From: Prevotellaceae bacterium
GTDB lineage: Bacteria; Bacteroidota; Bacteroidia; Bacteroidales; Bacteroidaceae
Direction: 5' to 3'
DNA: 64,000 bases
Assembly (NCBI GenBank): GCA_031262085.1
Contig: JAISIN010000097.1
Location: 1 to 64,000 of the forward strand
The translations under genes and the position numbers were made by a program. The first letter of the stretch is position 1, and each line of letters opens with the position of its first letter. Shown here in pieces: positions 39,634 through 49,339 of this stretch. The notes under the pieces are model-generated. The model did not search any database. It worked only from the letters and a program-made list of their open reading frames with translations, and was not told the origin of the DNA.

Positions 39634-40230
39634 ATGAGCATCTATTCCGAATCTCATACACAGGAGACTTTTCGCCGTGGTCGCATCGAAGTGATTTGCG
39701 GCTCCATGTTTTCGGGTAAGACCGAAGAGTTGATACGCCGTCTCCGGCGTGCACAATTTGCCCGCCAGCGGGTCGAGATATTCAAGCCCGCTATTGACAC
39801 CCGCTATTCCGAAGCCGATGTCGTGTCGCACGACAGTCATGCCATTGCTTCGACACCGATCGATGCTTCGGGCAGCATTCTGCTGTTTACCTCCGAGGTC
39901 GATGTAGTAGGTATTGACGAAGCCCAGTTTCTGGACAACGGATTGGTAGAGGTATGCAACCATCTGGCTGACGATGGCGTGCGCGTCATTGTGGCAGGAT
40001 TGGATATGGATTTTCGCGGCAGACCGTTCGGACCGATGCCGGCGCTGTGTGCCATAGCCGACGAGGTAACGAAGGTACATGCCATCTGTGTGAAGTGCGG
40101 ACAACTGGCATCGTTTTCGCACCGCACCGTACAGAACGACAAGCAAGTATTGCTTGGTGAGACAACCGCCTACGAGCCGCTGTGCAGAGTATGCTATCGG
40201 AAGGCGACAAGCGGCTCGACCGACCGTTGA
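39634..40230 (+). CDS. tdk: Thymidine kinase (type II)
   Basis: 198 residues. The P-loop [15 protein letters not shown] is near 23-37, Walker B GIDEAQF near 92-98, and the lid carries the zinc ligands C-x2-C (CVKCGQ) and a second pair (CRVCYR). It phosphorylates thymidine to dTMP in the salvage path. It is convergent with the AXE1-type esterase gene, 3 bp away, with its own promoter at 39599. Confidence 0.96.
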   Translation: MSIYSESHTQETFRRGRIEVICGSMFSGKTEELIRRLRRAQFARQRVEIFKPAIDTRYSEADVVSHDSHAIASTPIDASGSILLFTSEVDVVGIDEAQFLDNGLVEVCNHLADDGVRVIVAGLDMDFRGRPFGPMPALCAIADEVTKVHAICVKCGQLASFSHRTVQNDKQVLLGETTAYEPLCRVCYRKATSGSTDR

Positions 40231-40233
40231 CCG

Positions 40234-41517
40234 TTATTCAAACAATCCGTGCTTCCGGTAGAATGCCTCCTTCGCCTCGTCCCACGCGGGCGGTGTGCTG
40301 TGCTCGTTGAGAGGATAGATATAGTAGGCTTTCTCGGCAAGAATGCGGTTAAAACCGGCAAAGTTGGTGTGCGGCGGACAAACCGGATCTTGCAGTCCGA
40401 CCCCCATGATGATAGGACATTGAATCATGCCGGCAAAGTTCTTCACATCAAAATAGGAAAGCGTGAGATAGAGCTGTTCGTCGCTTAACCCCAACTCCTG
40501 CTGTCTCTTCTTTATCACATTGCCCGGCCACGATACGATGTTGAAGTAATCGCGATAGTCCGACAAGAACGGAATGGTGGGTGCGCCCACGCGCAACCGA
40601 TGGTCGAGCGCACAAGCTATCAGCGTGAATGCTCCTCCCTGACTGCCGCCTTCGGCAGCTATACGCGAGGCGTCTATCTCGGGACGCGAAGCAATAAAGT
40701 CGACAGCACGTATCAAATCCATGAAAGCGCCGCGATAGTAATATGCCTCTTTCGCATCCAGTTTGTAAGTAATCCAGTCCCCATAGCTGTTGGTCGGCTG
40801 CTGCAGTCCTTGTCCGCGGGTAGAAAGGACAAACTCTGCACAGCCCGGGTTGCCGCCCGGAATCCATGGCTTACTGCCATAGCCCATATAGTAGATAATG
40901 GCAGGTACCTTCTTTCCTTTCTTTATTTGGGCAGGCACCGAGTAATAGCCGCTGATTTCTACGCCTCCCCACGACTTCATGCTGACGCGATACAACTTGC
41001 GGGCAATATTGGTATCCGAAGTCAGTTGCTCCAGTTTATATTCGGGAGCGACTTGTTGCAGTTCGGCTTTGGTCTGATCCCAAAACGAGACAAAGTCGGG
41101 TGGGGTATCGGGGAGCGAAACGATCGCAGTAGGTTCATATCCCACGTTGAAGGTTTTAACCGGAATGTTCCCTTCCTTCGTACATTCGCTTAATGAGAGG
41201 CGATAGAAGCCCGGAGCGGGGGGAGTAAAAGCAAAAGTCAGGCAGGTGGAGTCTCCCTGTGAGAGGTGAACCTGCTGACTCAGGCTACCGACAGGGCTGT
41301 GTGTGTCGGTGGTAATGTCTAATCGTACCGTTACCACATGGACGGTTCCGTTTGATTTTTCTGCAATAACCCGAATGCTTGGTACTTGCTTTCCATAGAA
41401 TACCCATCCGTCGGTAACCGGTACACGGTACGAGAAGGCGGTAGCGGGCGCTTGTTGTGCATAGATGCTCATTGTCAACGAAAAGGACAACAAGACGATC
41501 AATAACTTTTGTTTCAT
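40234..41517 (-). CDS. Secreted AXE1-family acetylesterase (acetyl xylan esterase-like)
   Basis: 427 residues with a signal peptide (MKQKLLIVLLSFSLTMSIYA). An N-terminal beta-sandwich of about 120 residues precedes an alpha/beta-hydrolase of the acetyl xylan esterase / cephalosporin-C deacetylase family: LSTRGQGLQ, nucleophile in GGSQGG, acid in GVGLQDPVCPP and His in NEHSTPP. It likely removes acetyl groups from a carbohydrate outside the cytoplasm. No polysaccharide utilisation genes are adjacent. The promoter box is at 41552-41559. Confidence 0.88.
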   Translation of the reverse strand: MKQKLLIVLLSFSLTMSIYAQQAPATAFSYRVPVTDGWVFYGKQVPSIRVIAEKSNGTVHVVTVRLDITTDTHSPVGSLSQQVHLSQGDSTCLTFAFTPPAPGFYRLSLSECTKEGNIPVKTFNVGYEPTAIVSLPDTPPDFVSFWDQTKAELQQVAPEYKLEQLTSDTNIARKLYRVSMKSWGGVEISGYYSVPAQIKKGKKVPAIIYYMGYGSKPWIPGGNPGCAEFVLSTRGQGLQQPTNSYGDWITYKLDAKEAYYYRGAFMDLIRAVDFIASRPEIDASRIAAEGGSQGGAFTLIACALDHRLRVGAPTIPFLSDYRDYFNIVSWPGNVIKKRQQELGLSDEQLYLTLSYFDVKNFAGMIQCPIIMGVGLQDPVCPPHTNFAGFNRILAEKAYYIYPLNEHSTPPAWDEAKEAFYRKHGLFE

Positions 41518-41850
41518 AGGGTGTCGTATATAAAGAGATGCTTATTCTGCGCAAAGATACGATATTTCTCGGCTCATGCGCAAAAGTTCGTGGCAAGGAA
41601 GTAACCACCAAATAGGAACTATCGCTTACAGGCAAGACAAAAACGTAGTTACCACAATGTATATTGTCTTTTAGTGAATATCGGAGGTAAAGGTGGCGAA
41701 TTCCAATAATTTATTGCACTTTCTTGTGCTTTTCCTTACGGTATCAATACTTTTTCATACCTTTACGCCTTGATGGCAAAACAGGCGTTTAAACGGCGTT
41801 GGCGCACGTCGATTACCATCCACTAAGCAGCAAGAAAAAAATATATTATA
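41518..41850. other. Intergenic region between the esterase gene and recJ
   Basis: 333 bp with no credible ORF. It holds the esterase promoter near the left end. A weak TACCTTTA near 41758 might serve recJ. I see no repeats or stable hairpins. Confidence 0.5.
41552..41559 (-). promoter_or_regulatory. -7 box of the AXE1 esterase gene
   Basis: TATCTTTG on the minus strand, 34 bp upstream of the ATG. Confidence 0.65.
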
Positions 41851-43566
41851 ATGACTCACAAATGGAATTATCAACCCATTACACCCGAACAGGCAGAAAT
41901 AAGTCACGAATTGGCAAAGGAGATCGGCATCAGTCCCATCCTTAGCGGATTGCTTGTGGTGCGCGGAATTACCACGGCAGAAGAGAGCCATAAGTTTTTC
42001 CGCCCTCAACTGCACGACCTGCACGACCCCTTTCTACTGAAAGACATGAACGTGGCTGTCGGTCGTCTGAATAGGGCTATGGGTAGAAAAGAACGAATCT
42101 TAGTTTACGGAGATTACGACGTAGACGGTACTACGGCAGTAGCATTGGTCTATAAGTTTATTCAACAGTTCTACTCGAACATCGACTACTATATCCCCGA
42201 TCGCTACAACGAAGGTTACGGAGTATCGATACAAGGTGTGGACTATGCAGCCGACACAGGTGTTTCGCTTGTCATTGTGTTAGATTGTGGTATCAAGGCA
42301 GTTGAGGAGATTCAATATGCCCGAGAGAAGGGCATTGATTTCATCATCTGTGACCACCATGTGCCCGACGACGTGTTGCCGCCTGCCGTAGCTATTCTCA
42401 ACGCCAAACGGGCAGACAACACCTATCCGTATGAGCATCTGTCGGGGTGTGGTGTGGGATTCAAGTTTATGCAGGCATTTGCTCAAAGCAATAATATCGA
42501 CTTCTTTCATCTGATTCCGCTGCTCGATTTGGTGGCTGTGAGCATTGCATCGGACATTGTTCCTATCATGGGCGAGAACCGGATATTGGCTTATCACGGG
42601 CTGAAGCAGCTCAATAGCAACCCCAGTGTAGGGCTGAAAGCCATTATCGACATCTGCGGGCTGACGGGGAAAGAACTCTCTGTGAGCGACATCGTGTTTC
42701 GCATTGGTCCGCGTATCAATGCCTCCGGACGGATTCAAAACGGAAAGGAAGCGGTGGCACTGCTGGTGGAAAAAGACCTCTCTGTCGCCTTAGAGAAAGC
42801 CCGACAAATCAATCAGTACAACGAAACGCGTAAAGACCTCGATAAGAGCATGACCGACGAAGCCAACAGCATCGTAGAAGAGCTGGGCGGACTTGCCGAC
42901 CGGCGCTCCATCGTGCTCTATAACGAGGAGTGGCATAAAGGCGTTATCGGTATCGTCGCTTCACGCTTGACGGAGGTGTACTATCGCCCGGCTGTGGTGC
43001 TGACCCGCACGGGCGACATGGCAACCGGGTCGGCACGCTCGGTAGCCGGATTCGATGTCTACAAAGCCATTGAGCATTGCCGCGACCTGTTAGAAAATTT
43101 TGGCGGACACACCTACGCCGCCGGACTCTCTATGAAAGTAGAGAATGTGCCCGTCTTTATGGAGCGATTCGAAGAGTTTGTTGCGCAAAACATCAAACCC
43201 GAACAGACCAGCGCCATTATTGATATACATGCCGAAATAGATTTTCGCGACATCACGCATAAGTTCTACTGTGATTTGAAAAAGTTCAATCCCTTTGGTC
43301 CCGACAACCCCAAACCGGTATTCTGTACACGCAATGTTTACGACTATGGAACCAGCAAGGTGGTGGGGCGCGACCAAGAGCACATCAAATTAGAACTGGT
43401 CGACAATAAGTCGAATAACATCATGAACGGCATCGCCTTCGGACAAAGCTCGCACGTGCGCCTCATCAAGTCCAAACATTCGTTTGATATCTGCTATACC
43501 ATCGAAGAGAATGTTTATAAGAAAGGTGACGTGCAGTTGCAGATAGAAGACATAAAGCCTAATTGA
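41851..43566 (+). CDS. recJ: Single-stranded-DNA exonuclease RecJ
   Basis: 571 residues. DHH phosphoesterase motifs: VYGDYDVDGTTAVAL near 79-93, LDCGIKA, CDHHVPDD and SGCGVGFKFMQ. The DHHA1 domain contains GVIGIVASRLTEVYY and a glycine-rich NFGGHTYAAGLSM. The C-terminal OB domain is complete. It is the 5'-3' single-strand exonuclease of RecFOR repair. recQ begins 15 bp downstream, making a recJ-recQ pair whose enzymes cooperate at stalled forks. Confidence 0.96.
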   Translation: MTHKWNYQPITPEQAEISHELAKEIGISPILSGLLVVRGITTAEESHKFFRPQLHDLHDPFLLKDMNVAVGRLNRAMGRKERILVYGDYDVDGTTAVALVYKFIQQFYSNIDYYIPDRYNEGYGVSIQGVDYAADTGVSLVIVLDCGIKAVEEIQYAREKGIDFIICDHHVPDDVLPPAVAILNAKRADNTYPYEHLSGCGVGFKFMQAFAQSNNIDFFHLIPLLDLVAVSIASDIVPIMGENRILAYHGLKQLNSNPSVGLKAIIDICGLTGKELSVSDIVFRIGPRINASGRIQNGKEAVALLVEKDLSVALEKARQINQYNETRKDLDKSMTDEANSIVEELGGLADRRSIVLYNEEWHKGVIGIVASRLTEVYYRPAVVLTRTGDMATGSARSVAGFDVYKAIEHCRDLLENFGGHTYAAGLSMKVENVPVFMERFEEFVAQNIKPEQTSAIIDIHAEIDFRDITHKFYCDLKKFNPFGPDNPKPVFCTRNVYDYGTSKVVGRDQEHIKLELVDNKSNNIMNGIAFGQSSHVRLIKSKHSFDICYTIEENVYKKGDVQLQIEDIKPN

Positions 43567-43581
43567 GAATTAAATTGAGTA

Positions 43582-45510
43582 TTGACATTGGATATTGAGA
43601 ACGGAACGGTAAGAATCGAAGATATTCTCAAGCAATACTGGGGGTACACATCCTTTCGCGGTATACAGGAGGACATTATCCGCAGCATAGGCGAAGGCAG
43701 GGATACATTGGGACTGATGCCTACCGGTGGCGGCAAATCCATTACTTTTCAGGTGCCTGCACTTGCCCGCGAGGGGATGTGTCTGGTCATCACGCCGCTG
43801 ATAGCTTTGATGAAAGACCAGGTTCAGAATCTCCGCAGTCGGGGCATTCGGGCACTTGCCATCTATTCCGGAATAAGTCGGCAAGAGATTATCGTGACGC
43901 TTGAGAATGCCATCTTCGGCAATTACAAATTCCTCTACATCTCCCCCGAACGGTTGGATACCGATATATTCCGTGTCAAGCTGAGGCGGATGCACATCAG
44001 CCTGATTACGGTCGACGAGAGCCACTGCATCTCACAGTGGGGGTACGACTTTCGACCGGCTTACTTAAAGATAGCCGAGATACGAACATTATTGCCCGAC
44101 GTTCCTGTACTTGCTCTGACCGCCACAGCCACTCCGGCAGTGATACGCGACATTCAACTGCGGCTGAACTTCCGCGAGGAGAATGTATTTCGCATGAGCT
44201 TTGAACGGGAGAATCTGACTTATCTGGTGCGCAAAGTAGAGAACAAAACCGGCGAACTGCTCCATATCCTGACGCGTATGCCGGGCAGCGCCATTGTTTA
44301 TGTGCGTAACCGACGTCGTACCAAAGAGATTAGCGAACTACTGAACGGCGAAGGTATCACTGCCGGCTTCTATCATGCCGGTCTGGACGATGCCGTCCGT
44401 GACCAGCGCCAACGCGCGTGGCAATCGGGCGAAAGTAGGGTGATTGTAGCAACCAACGCTTTCGGCATGGGCATTGATAAGCCCGACGTACGCATAGTGA
44501 TTCACCTCGACCTGCCCGATTCTATCGAAGCATATTTTCAGGAAGCCGGACGAGCCGGACGCGACGGCGAGCGGGCGTATGCCGTCATTCTCTATTCGCC
44601 CTCGGACAAGGCAACCTTGAACCGACGCATACCCGATACCTTTCCCGATAAAGAGTATATCCGGCAGGTGTACGAGCATCTGCAATACTATTATGAAATG
44701 GCAATGGGCGACGGGCAAGGATGTGTGCGCGAATTCGACATTGACGACTTCTGCCGCAGGTTTAAGTACTTCCCCGTGCCGGTCGACAGCGCCCTGAAGA
44801 TACTTACCCAAGCCGGTTATCTGGAGTATACCGAAGAACAGGAGAATGCTTCACGCCTCCGCTTCAGTGTCCGCCGCGACGAGCTTTATCGATTGCTGAA
44901 TCTGGACGATGCCACCGACCGCCTCATCCAAGTGGTCTTGCGCTTGTATACCGGACTGTTTACCGATTTTGTCTTTATCAATGAAAATACAATAGGCGTC
45001 AGTAGCGGGCTTTCGGGACGTCAAGTGTACGACAGCTTGGTAAACCTCGCCCGTATGCGTATCGTGAACTATATTCCGCGCAAAAAGACACCATATATTA
45101 TATATAGCCGTCCGCGTGTTGAGGCAGCGCACATTAGCTTTCCACCCGCCATATACGAAGAGCGTAAGGAGCGATACGAAAATCGTATTCGCGCCATGCT
45201 CGACTATGTTACCGCAGACACGGTATGTCGCAGTAGGGTGCTGCTGCGCTATTTCGGCGAAAAGAACGAACACAACTGCGGGCAGTGCGACGTATGCCGT
45301 AGCGGACGGGCAGAACCGGAAATGTCCGACCTCTCTCTGTCGAAAGAGGAATTGACAGATCAACTCTTTGGGCTTATTGACGACCAACCGCGTACTCCCG
45401 CCTATCTGGCAGAGATGTTGAACACCGACAAAGATACGCTCTGTCAACTGTTGCGCGACTTGGTGGAGGAAGAACGAATTAAGGTAAAAAACGGATTGCT
45501 GTTTCGTTGA
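43582..45510 (+). CDS. recQ: ATP-dependent DNA helicase RecQ (TTG start)
   Basis: 642 residues. Helicase motifs: LMPTGGGKSITFQVPAL (I), VDESHCISQWGYDFRP (II), LALTATATPAV (III) and FGMGIDKPDVR with QEAGRAGRDG (V/VI). The RQC zinc site is the C-terminal CGQCDVC with an upstream Cys. A short winged-helix-like tail ends the protein; no HRDC domain is evident. No ATG is available before motif I, so translation must begin at a TTG, at 43582 or 43588, just after an in-frame stop at 43576. Confidence 0.93.
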   Translation: MTLDIENGTVRIEDILKQYWGYTSFRGIQEDIIRSIGEGRDTLGLMPTGGGKSITFQVPALAREGMCLVITPLIALMKDQVQNLRSRGIRALAIYSGISRQEIIVTLENAIFGNYKFLYISPERLDTDIFRVKLRRMHISLITVDESHCISQWGYDFRPAYLKIAEIRTLLPDVPVLALTATATPAVIRDIQLRLNFREENVFRMSFERENLTYLVRKVENKTGELLHILTRMPGSAIVYVRNRRRTKEISELLNGEGITAGFYHAGLDDAVRDQRQRAWQSGESRVIVATNAFGMGIDKPDVRIVIHLDLPDSIEAYFQEAGRAGRDGERAYAVILYSPSDKATLNRRIPDTFPDKEYIRQVYEHLQYYYEMAMGDGQGCVREFDIDDFCRRFKYFPVPVDSALKILTQAGYLEYTEEQENASRLRFSVRRDELYRLLNLDDATDRLIQVVLRLYTGLFTDFVFINENTIGVSSGLSGRQVYDSLVNLARMRIVNYIPRKKTPYIIYSRPRVEAAHISFPPAIYEERKERYENRIRAMLDYVTADTVCRSRVLLRYFGEKNEHNCGQCDVCRSGRAEPEMSDLSLSKEELTDQLFGLIDDQPRTPAYLAEMLNTDKDTLCQLLRDLVEEERIKVKNGLLFR

Positions 45511-45517
45511 TGTACAC

Positions 45518-45525
45518 TATCTTTG
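45518..45525 (+). promoter_or_regulatory. -7 box of the SGNH/MBOAT operon
   Basis: TATCTTTG, 17 bp upstream of the first SGNH gene and right after the recQ stop. Confidence 0.65.
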
Positions 45526-45542
45526 CCCGCTGAAAAGACAAC

Positions 45543-46919
45543 ATGGATAAGAACTATTTGAAATATGCCTGTCTATGGACGCTCCTTGTCCTTGCCGGGT
45601 TGTTGCTGATGCACTCCCTCCCTCCAATGACGGTGGGGACACATACGTTGCGCAAGGTCGACCTGCTTAGTGATGTGCGCACGCCGACCGTCGCCCCCGC
45701 CGACCCCGACAGCTTGCTACCTGCTCCCTCCAAGCCCAAGGTCGTTTTCGTTGATACGTGCCGTACCGGCGTGACCTGCATTGAAGACTATAGTGATTCG
45801 ACCCTGCGGGGCATGACGCCTTTCTATCGGGCGCTCGACGAGTTGAAAACACGCCCGCGCGCTGTGCGCATCGCCGTCTTTGGCGATTCGTTTATCGAAG
45901 GCGACATCTTTACCGCCGACCTGCGCAATCTGTTGCAATCGCGCTACGGCGGATGTGGCGTGGGATATGTTGATGTAACCTCAAAAACCAACGGATACCG
46001 TCCTACCGTGCGTCACACTTTCGGAGGATGGAACAGTCATGCCGCAACCGATTCGATAGGCTTTGTACGTGGTCTGCAAGGTATCTCCTGTCATTACTTC
46101 ATCCCACAGTCGAATGCTTACGTCCATTTGGAAGGACAAAGCAAATATGCCCGGCACCTCGACACGGTACAGCAAGCTACCATCTATTTCCATACGCGGG
46201 GTAAGGTTGCCTTGTCGGCACGCATCAACAACTCCCGCACCGAAACCGACCGGTTCCTGTCCGACAACGATCTGCAACAGATGACTGTGCGGGGGCGCAT
46301 TGGCGATATCCGATGGACGGTAGAAGAAGCCGATTCGGCACGCTTTTATGGCGTGGCAATGGACGGACAGCAAGGCATCTCGGTCGATAATTTTTCATTG
46401 CGCGGCAGTTCGGGCTTGTCGCTCACTGCCATTCCTGCACGCACATTGCGGGCTTTCAACCGATGGCGGAGCTACGACCTCATTGTACTGCAATACGGTC
46501 TCAACGTAGCAACCGAACGCGGACGCAACTACGACAAGTATCGCAACGGCATGCTTGCCACCATTGCACATCTGAAGGCGTCATTTCCGCAAGCCGGACT
46601 GCTTATCATCGGTGTGGGCGACCGCGACTACCGCACCGAAGAGGGGAATATACGAACCATGCCCGGCATCAAGAACCTCATCCGGTATCAACAGAATCTG
46701 GCTGCCGACAGTGGCATTGCTTTCTGGAATCTCTTCCAAGCCATGGGAGGGGAGGGGAGCATGCGTAAGTTGGTAGAAGCCACTCCCCCTATGGCTAATC
46801 TGGATTACACGCACATCAACTTCCGGGGAGGAAAACATTTATCGGAATTGCTATACAACGCCCTTCTCGAAGGGAAAGAACAGTATGACAGAAGGAGGGC
46901 GTATGAGGCAGCGAAGTAG
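45543..46919 (+). CDS. Membrane-anchored SGNH/GDSL hydrolase-like protein
   Basis: 458 residues. One N-terminal membrane segment (LWTLLVLAGLLLMHSL) anchors an extracytoplasmic domain. SGNH block I is AVFGDSFIEGD near 114-124 and block V is DYTHINFRGG near 428-437, giving Ser, Asp and His in the expected order. A long insert lies between blocks I and III. Because an MBOAT acyltransferase is encoded two genes downstream, it is probably an O-acyl transferase or esterase partner of the AlgJ/AlgX or PatB kind. The next gene overlaps by 17-35 bp. Confidence 0.75.
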   Translation: MDKNYLKYACLWTLLVLAGLLLMHSLPPMTVGTHTLRKVDLLSDVRTPTVAPADPDSLLPAPSKPKVVFVDTCRTGVTCIEDYSDSTLRGMTPFYRALDELKTRPRAVRIAVFGDSFIEGDIFTADLRNLLQSRYGGCGVGYVDVTSKTNGYRPTVRHTFGGWNSHAATDSIGFVRGLQGISCHYFIPQSNAYVHLEGQSKYARHLDTVQQATIYFHTRGKVALSARINNSRTETDRFLSDNDLQQMTVRGRIGDIRWTVEEADSARFYGVAMDGQQGISVDNFSLRGSSGLSLTAIPARTLRAFNRWRSYDLIVLQYGLNVATERGRNYDKYRNGMLATIAHLKASFPQAGLLIIGVGDRDYRTEEGNIRTMPGIKNLIRYQQNLAADSGIAFWNLFQAMGGEGSMRKLVEATPPMANLDYTHINFRGGKHLSELLYNALLEGKEQYDRRRAYEAAK

Positions 46920-47808
46920 AAACAGGCTATTTGCCTGCTTCCTGATGAGTGTACTCATCGGTTCCCTTCGGGCGCAAGACGCATTGCCCCGCGAGATAGT
47001 GCCTTCCATATACACGCCCGACAACGACACCTTACGCATCTATCGCATCCGCAGCGAACGAATCAAGGTGCCGCATTTCTCTTTCCCTGCCGGCTTCAAA
47101 AACACCATGCCCAATGAGCTGACCGACAGCATGGAGGTGCTCGCACCATTCTGGGAGAAGTTGCGGTTGTTGCAATTGGATTACTGCCACCGTGCTGTGC
47201 GCATTGTGCATATCGGTGATAGCCACGTGCGCGGACATATCTTCCCCCGCACCGCGGGAACGCTGCTGACCGATGCTTTCGGGCAAATTGTCTATACCGA
47301 TATGGGGGTAAACGGCGCTACTTGTCTTACCTTTACGCATCCCGAGCGCATCAAAGACATTGACGAGCTGCATCCCGACTTGCTGATACTCTCTTTCGGT
47401 ACCAACGAAAGCCATAACCGCCGCTACAACACCATGGTGCACTACCGGCAAATGGATGAGCTGGTGCAACTGCTACGCAACCAAATGCCCGAGGTACCGA
47501 TACTTATGACCACTCCCCCCGGATCGTATGACCGCTTCGGCACCCGTCGTCGCCGCACCTACAAAGTGAATCCGCGTACAGCTACTGCCGTCAACACGAT
47601 TCATCGGCTGGCAACAGCTCGTCGCCTTGCCGTATGGGACCTCTACACCATCGTCGGCGGCAGTAGTCGCGCCGCCCTGAACTGGCAGAGCGCCAAGTTG
47701 ATGCAAGCTGATCGTGTGCACTATCTACCCGATGCTTACACGCTGCAAGGCGAGTTGCTGGGAGAGGCGTTATTAAAAGGATATAATGAATATGTGGGAT
47801 ATGAATAA
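46903..47808 (+). CDS. Secreted SGNH/GDSL hydrolase-like protein
   Basis: About 301 residues from the ATG at 46903 (46885 is also possible), starting with a signal peptide that ends near LRAQ. Block I is VHIGDSHVRGH, block III LSFGTNESHN and block V DRVHYLPDAY, so the SGNH triad is intact. It overlaps the upstream SGNH gene and the downstream MBOAT gene, indicating coupled expression. Likely role: moving or removing acyl groups on a surface or wall polymer outside the membrane. The substrate is unknown. Confidence 0.78.
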   Translation: MRQRSRNRLFACFLMSVLIGSLRAQDALPREIVPSIYTPDNDTLRIYRIRSERIKVPHFSFPAGFKNTMPNELTDSMEVLAPFWEKLRLLQLDYCHRAVRIVHIGDSHVRGHIFPRTAGTLLTDAFGQIVYTDMGVNGATCLTFTHPERIKDIDELHPDLLILSFGTNESHNRRYNTMVHYRQMDELVQLLRNQMPEVPILMTTPPGSYDRFGTRRRRTYKVNPRTATAVNTIHRLATARRLAVWDLYTIVGGSSRAALNWQSAKLMQADRVHYLPDAYTLQGELLGEALLKGYNEYVGYE

Positions 47809-49285
47809 CTCGCTCGACCTTCACCGCCTGCGCGACGTCTTCCTCTACGACCACGACGCACCGATGCTCTTCAGCAGCGGGTTATTCTTGTGGTTGTTTG
47901 CGGCATTCTTTGTTGTCTACGTGTTGTTGCAACACCGACAAACGGCGCGGTTGCTGTTTGTGACAGCGTTCTCATACTACTTCTATTACAAAAGCAGCGG
48001 CATCTATTTCTATCTGCTTGCCCTTGTCACGGTGGGCGACTTCCTGCTTGCCCGCCTGACCGCGCATGAGCAAAAGCTCTGGTTGCGTCGGCTTTGGTTG
48101 GTGATGAGTGTACTGCTCAATATCGGGCTGCTGTGTTACTTCAAATATACCAACTTCCTGGTAGACTTTGTCGCCTCACTCACCGGAGGCACGTTTCGAC
48201 ACTACGACATCTTTCTGCCGGTAGGTATCTCTTTCTTCACCTTCCAGTCGCTTAGCTATACGATCGATGTCTATCGTCGGCAACTCACACCACTCACCAA
48301 TTTGCTGGATTATGCCTTTTACGTGTCGTTCTTTCCGCAGTTGGTGGCTGGTCCTATTGTACGGGCGCGCGACTTCATACCACAGATTCGTCGTCCGCTA
48401 TTCGTATCGAGCGAGATGTTCGGACGCGGTATCTTCCTGATCATGATCGGTTTATTTAAGAAAGCCATCATCTCCGACTATATCAGTATCAACTTTGTAG
48501 AGCGTGTCTTTGCCAATCCCGGGCTTTATTCGGGCGTAGAGAACCTGATGGGCGTCTACGGCTATGCGCTACAAATCTACTGTGATTTCTCGGGCTATAG
48601 CGACATGGCTATCGGCATTGCTCTATTACTGGGCTTTCACTTCCCTAAGAATTTCGATTCGCCCTACAAGTCGGCAAGTATTACCGAATTTTGGCGTCGT
48701 TGGCACATCTCGCTATCGAGCTGGTTGCGCGATTATCTGTACATTTCGCTGGGCGGCAACCGACACGGCAAGCTCCGTCAATATCTCAACCTGATTATCA
48801 CCATGTTTTTGGGTGGCTTGTGGCACGGTGCTTCCTGGAACTTCGTGCTGTGGGGCACTTTTCACGGCATAGCCTTGGCGCTGCACAAGATGTGGATGAC
48901 CGTTACGGGGCGGAAGAAAGGAGCACAAAGTCACGGCCTCCGCCGTCTGTTGGGTGTACTGGTTACCTTTCACTTCGTCTGCTTCGGTTGGATATTCTTT
49001 CGCAACACTGAGTTTGCCTCGTCGATAGAGATGATACACCGCATCGTCACACAGTTTCATGCCGAGTTGTTGCCGCAACTCATAGCCGGTTATCCGGCAG
49101 TGTTTGCGTTGATGGGAGTGGGCTTCCTTCTGCATTTCCTTCCCGATAGTTGGGAAGAAGGGTGTAGCCGGACGGTGATACACCTGCCGTTATGGGGCAA
49201 GACGCTGTTGATGCTGGTATTGGTCTACGCAGTCATTCAGATGAAGAGTGCGCAAATACAACCCTTTATCTATTTTCAGTTTTAA
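47786..49285 (+). CDS. MBOAT family O-acyltransferase (AlgI-like)
   Basis: 499 residues, about eleven membrane helices. AlgI/PatA/DltB-type features are present: YFKYTNFLVD, FLPVGISFFTFQSLSYTID, FPQLVAGPIVRA, and the catalytic His in GGLWHGASWNFVLWG. Family members carry acyl groups across the inner membrane for O-acetylation of alginate, peptidoglycan or teichoic acids. It overlaps the second SGNH gene by 23 bp (8 bp if the ATG at 47801 is used), forming a three-gene surface O-acylation module. The polymer cannot be named from sequence. Confidence 0.9.
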   Translation: MNMWDMNNSLDLHRLRDVFLYDHDAPMLFSSGLFLWLFAAFFVVYVLLQHRQTARLLFVTAFSYYFYYKSSGIYFYLLALVTVGDFLLARLTAHEQKLWLRRLWLVMSVLLNIGLLCYFKYTNFLVDFVASLTGGTFRHYDIFLPVGISFFTFQSLSYTIDVYRRQLTPLTNLLDYAFYVSFFPQLVAGPIVRARDFIPQIRRPLFVSSEMFGRGIFLIMIGLFKKAIISDYISINFVERVFANPGLYSGVENLMGVYGYALQIYCDFSGYSDMAIGIALLLGFHFPKNFDSPYKSASITEFWRRWHISLSSWLRDYLYISLGGNRHGKLRQYLNLIITMFLGGLWHGASWNFVLWGTFHGIALALHKMWMTVTGRKKGAQSHGLRRLLGVLVTFHFVCFGWIFFRNTEFASSIEMIHRIVTQFHAELLPQLIAGYPAVFALMGVGFLLHFLPDSWEEGCSRTVIHLPLWGKTLLMLVLVYAVIQMKSAQIQPFIYFQF

Positions 49286-49339
49286 AAGAGAAACCCTGTA
49301 CAAATAGTACGAAACGTCTAATTATATTATATACAAATT

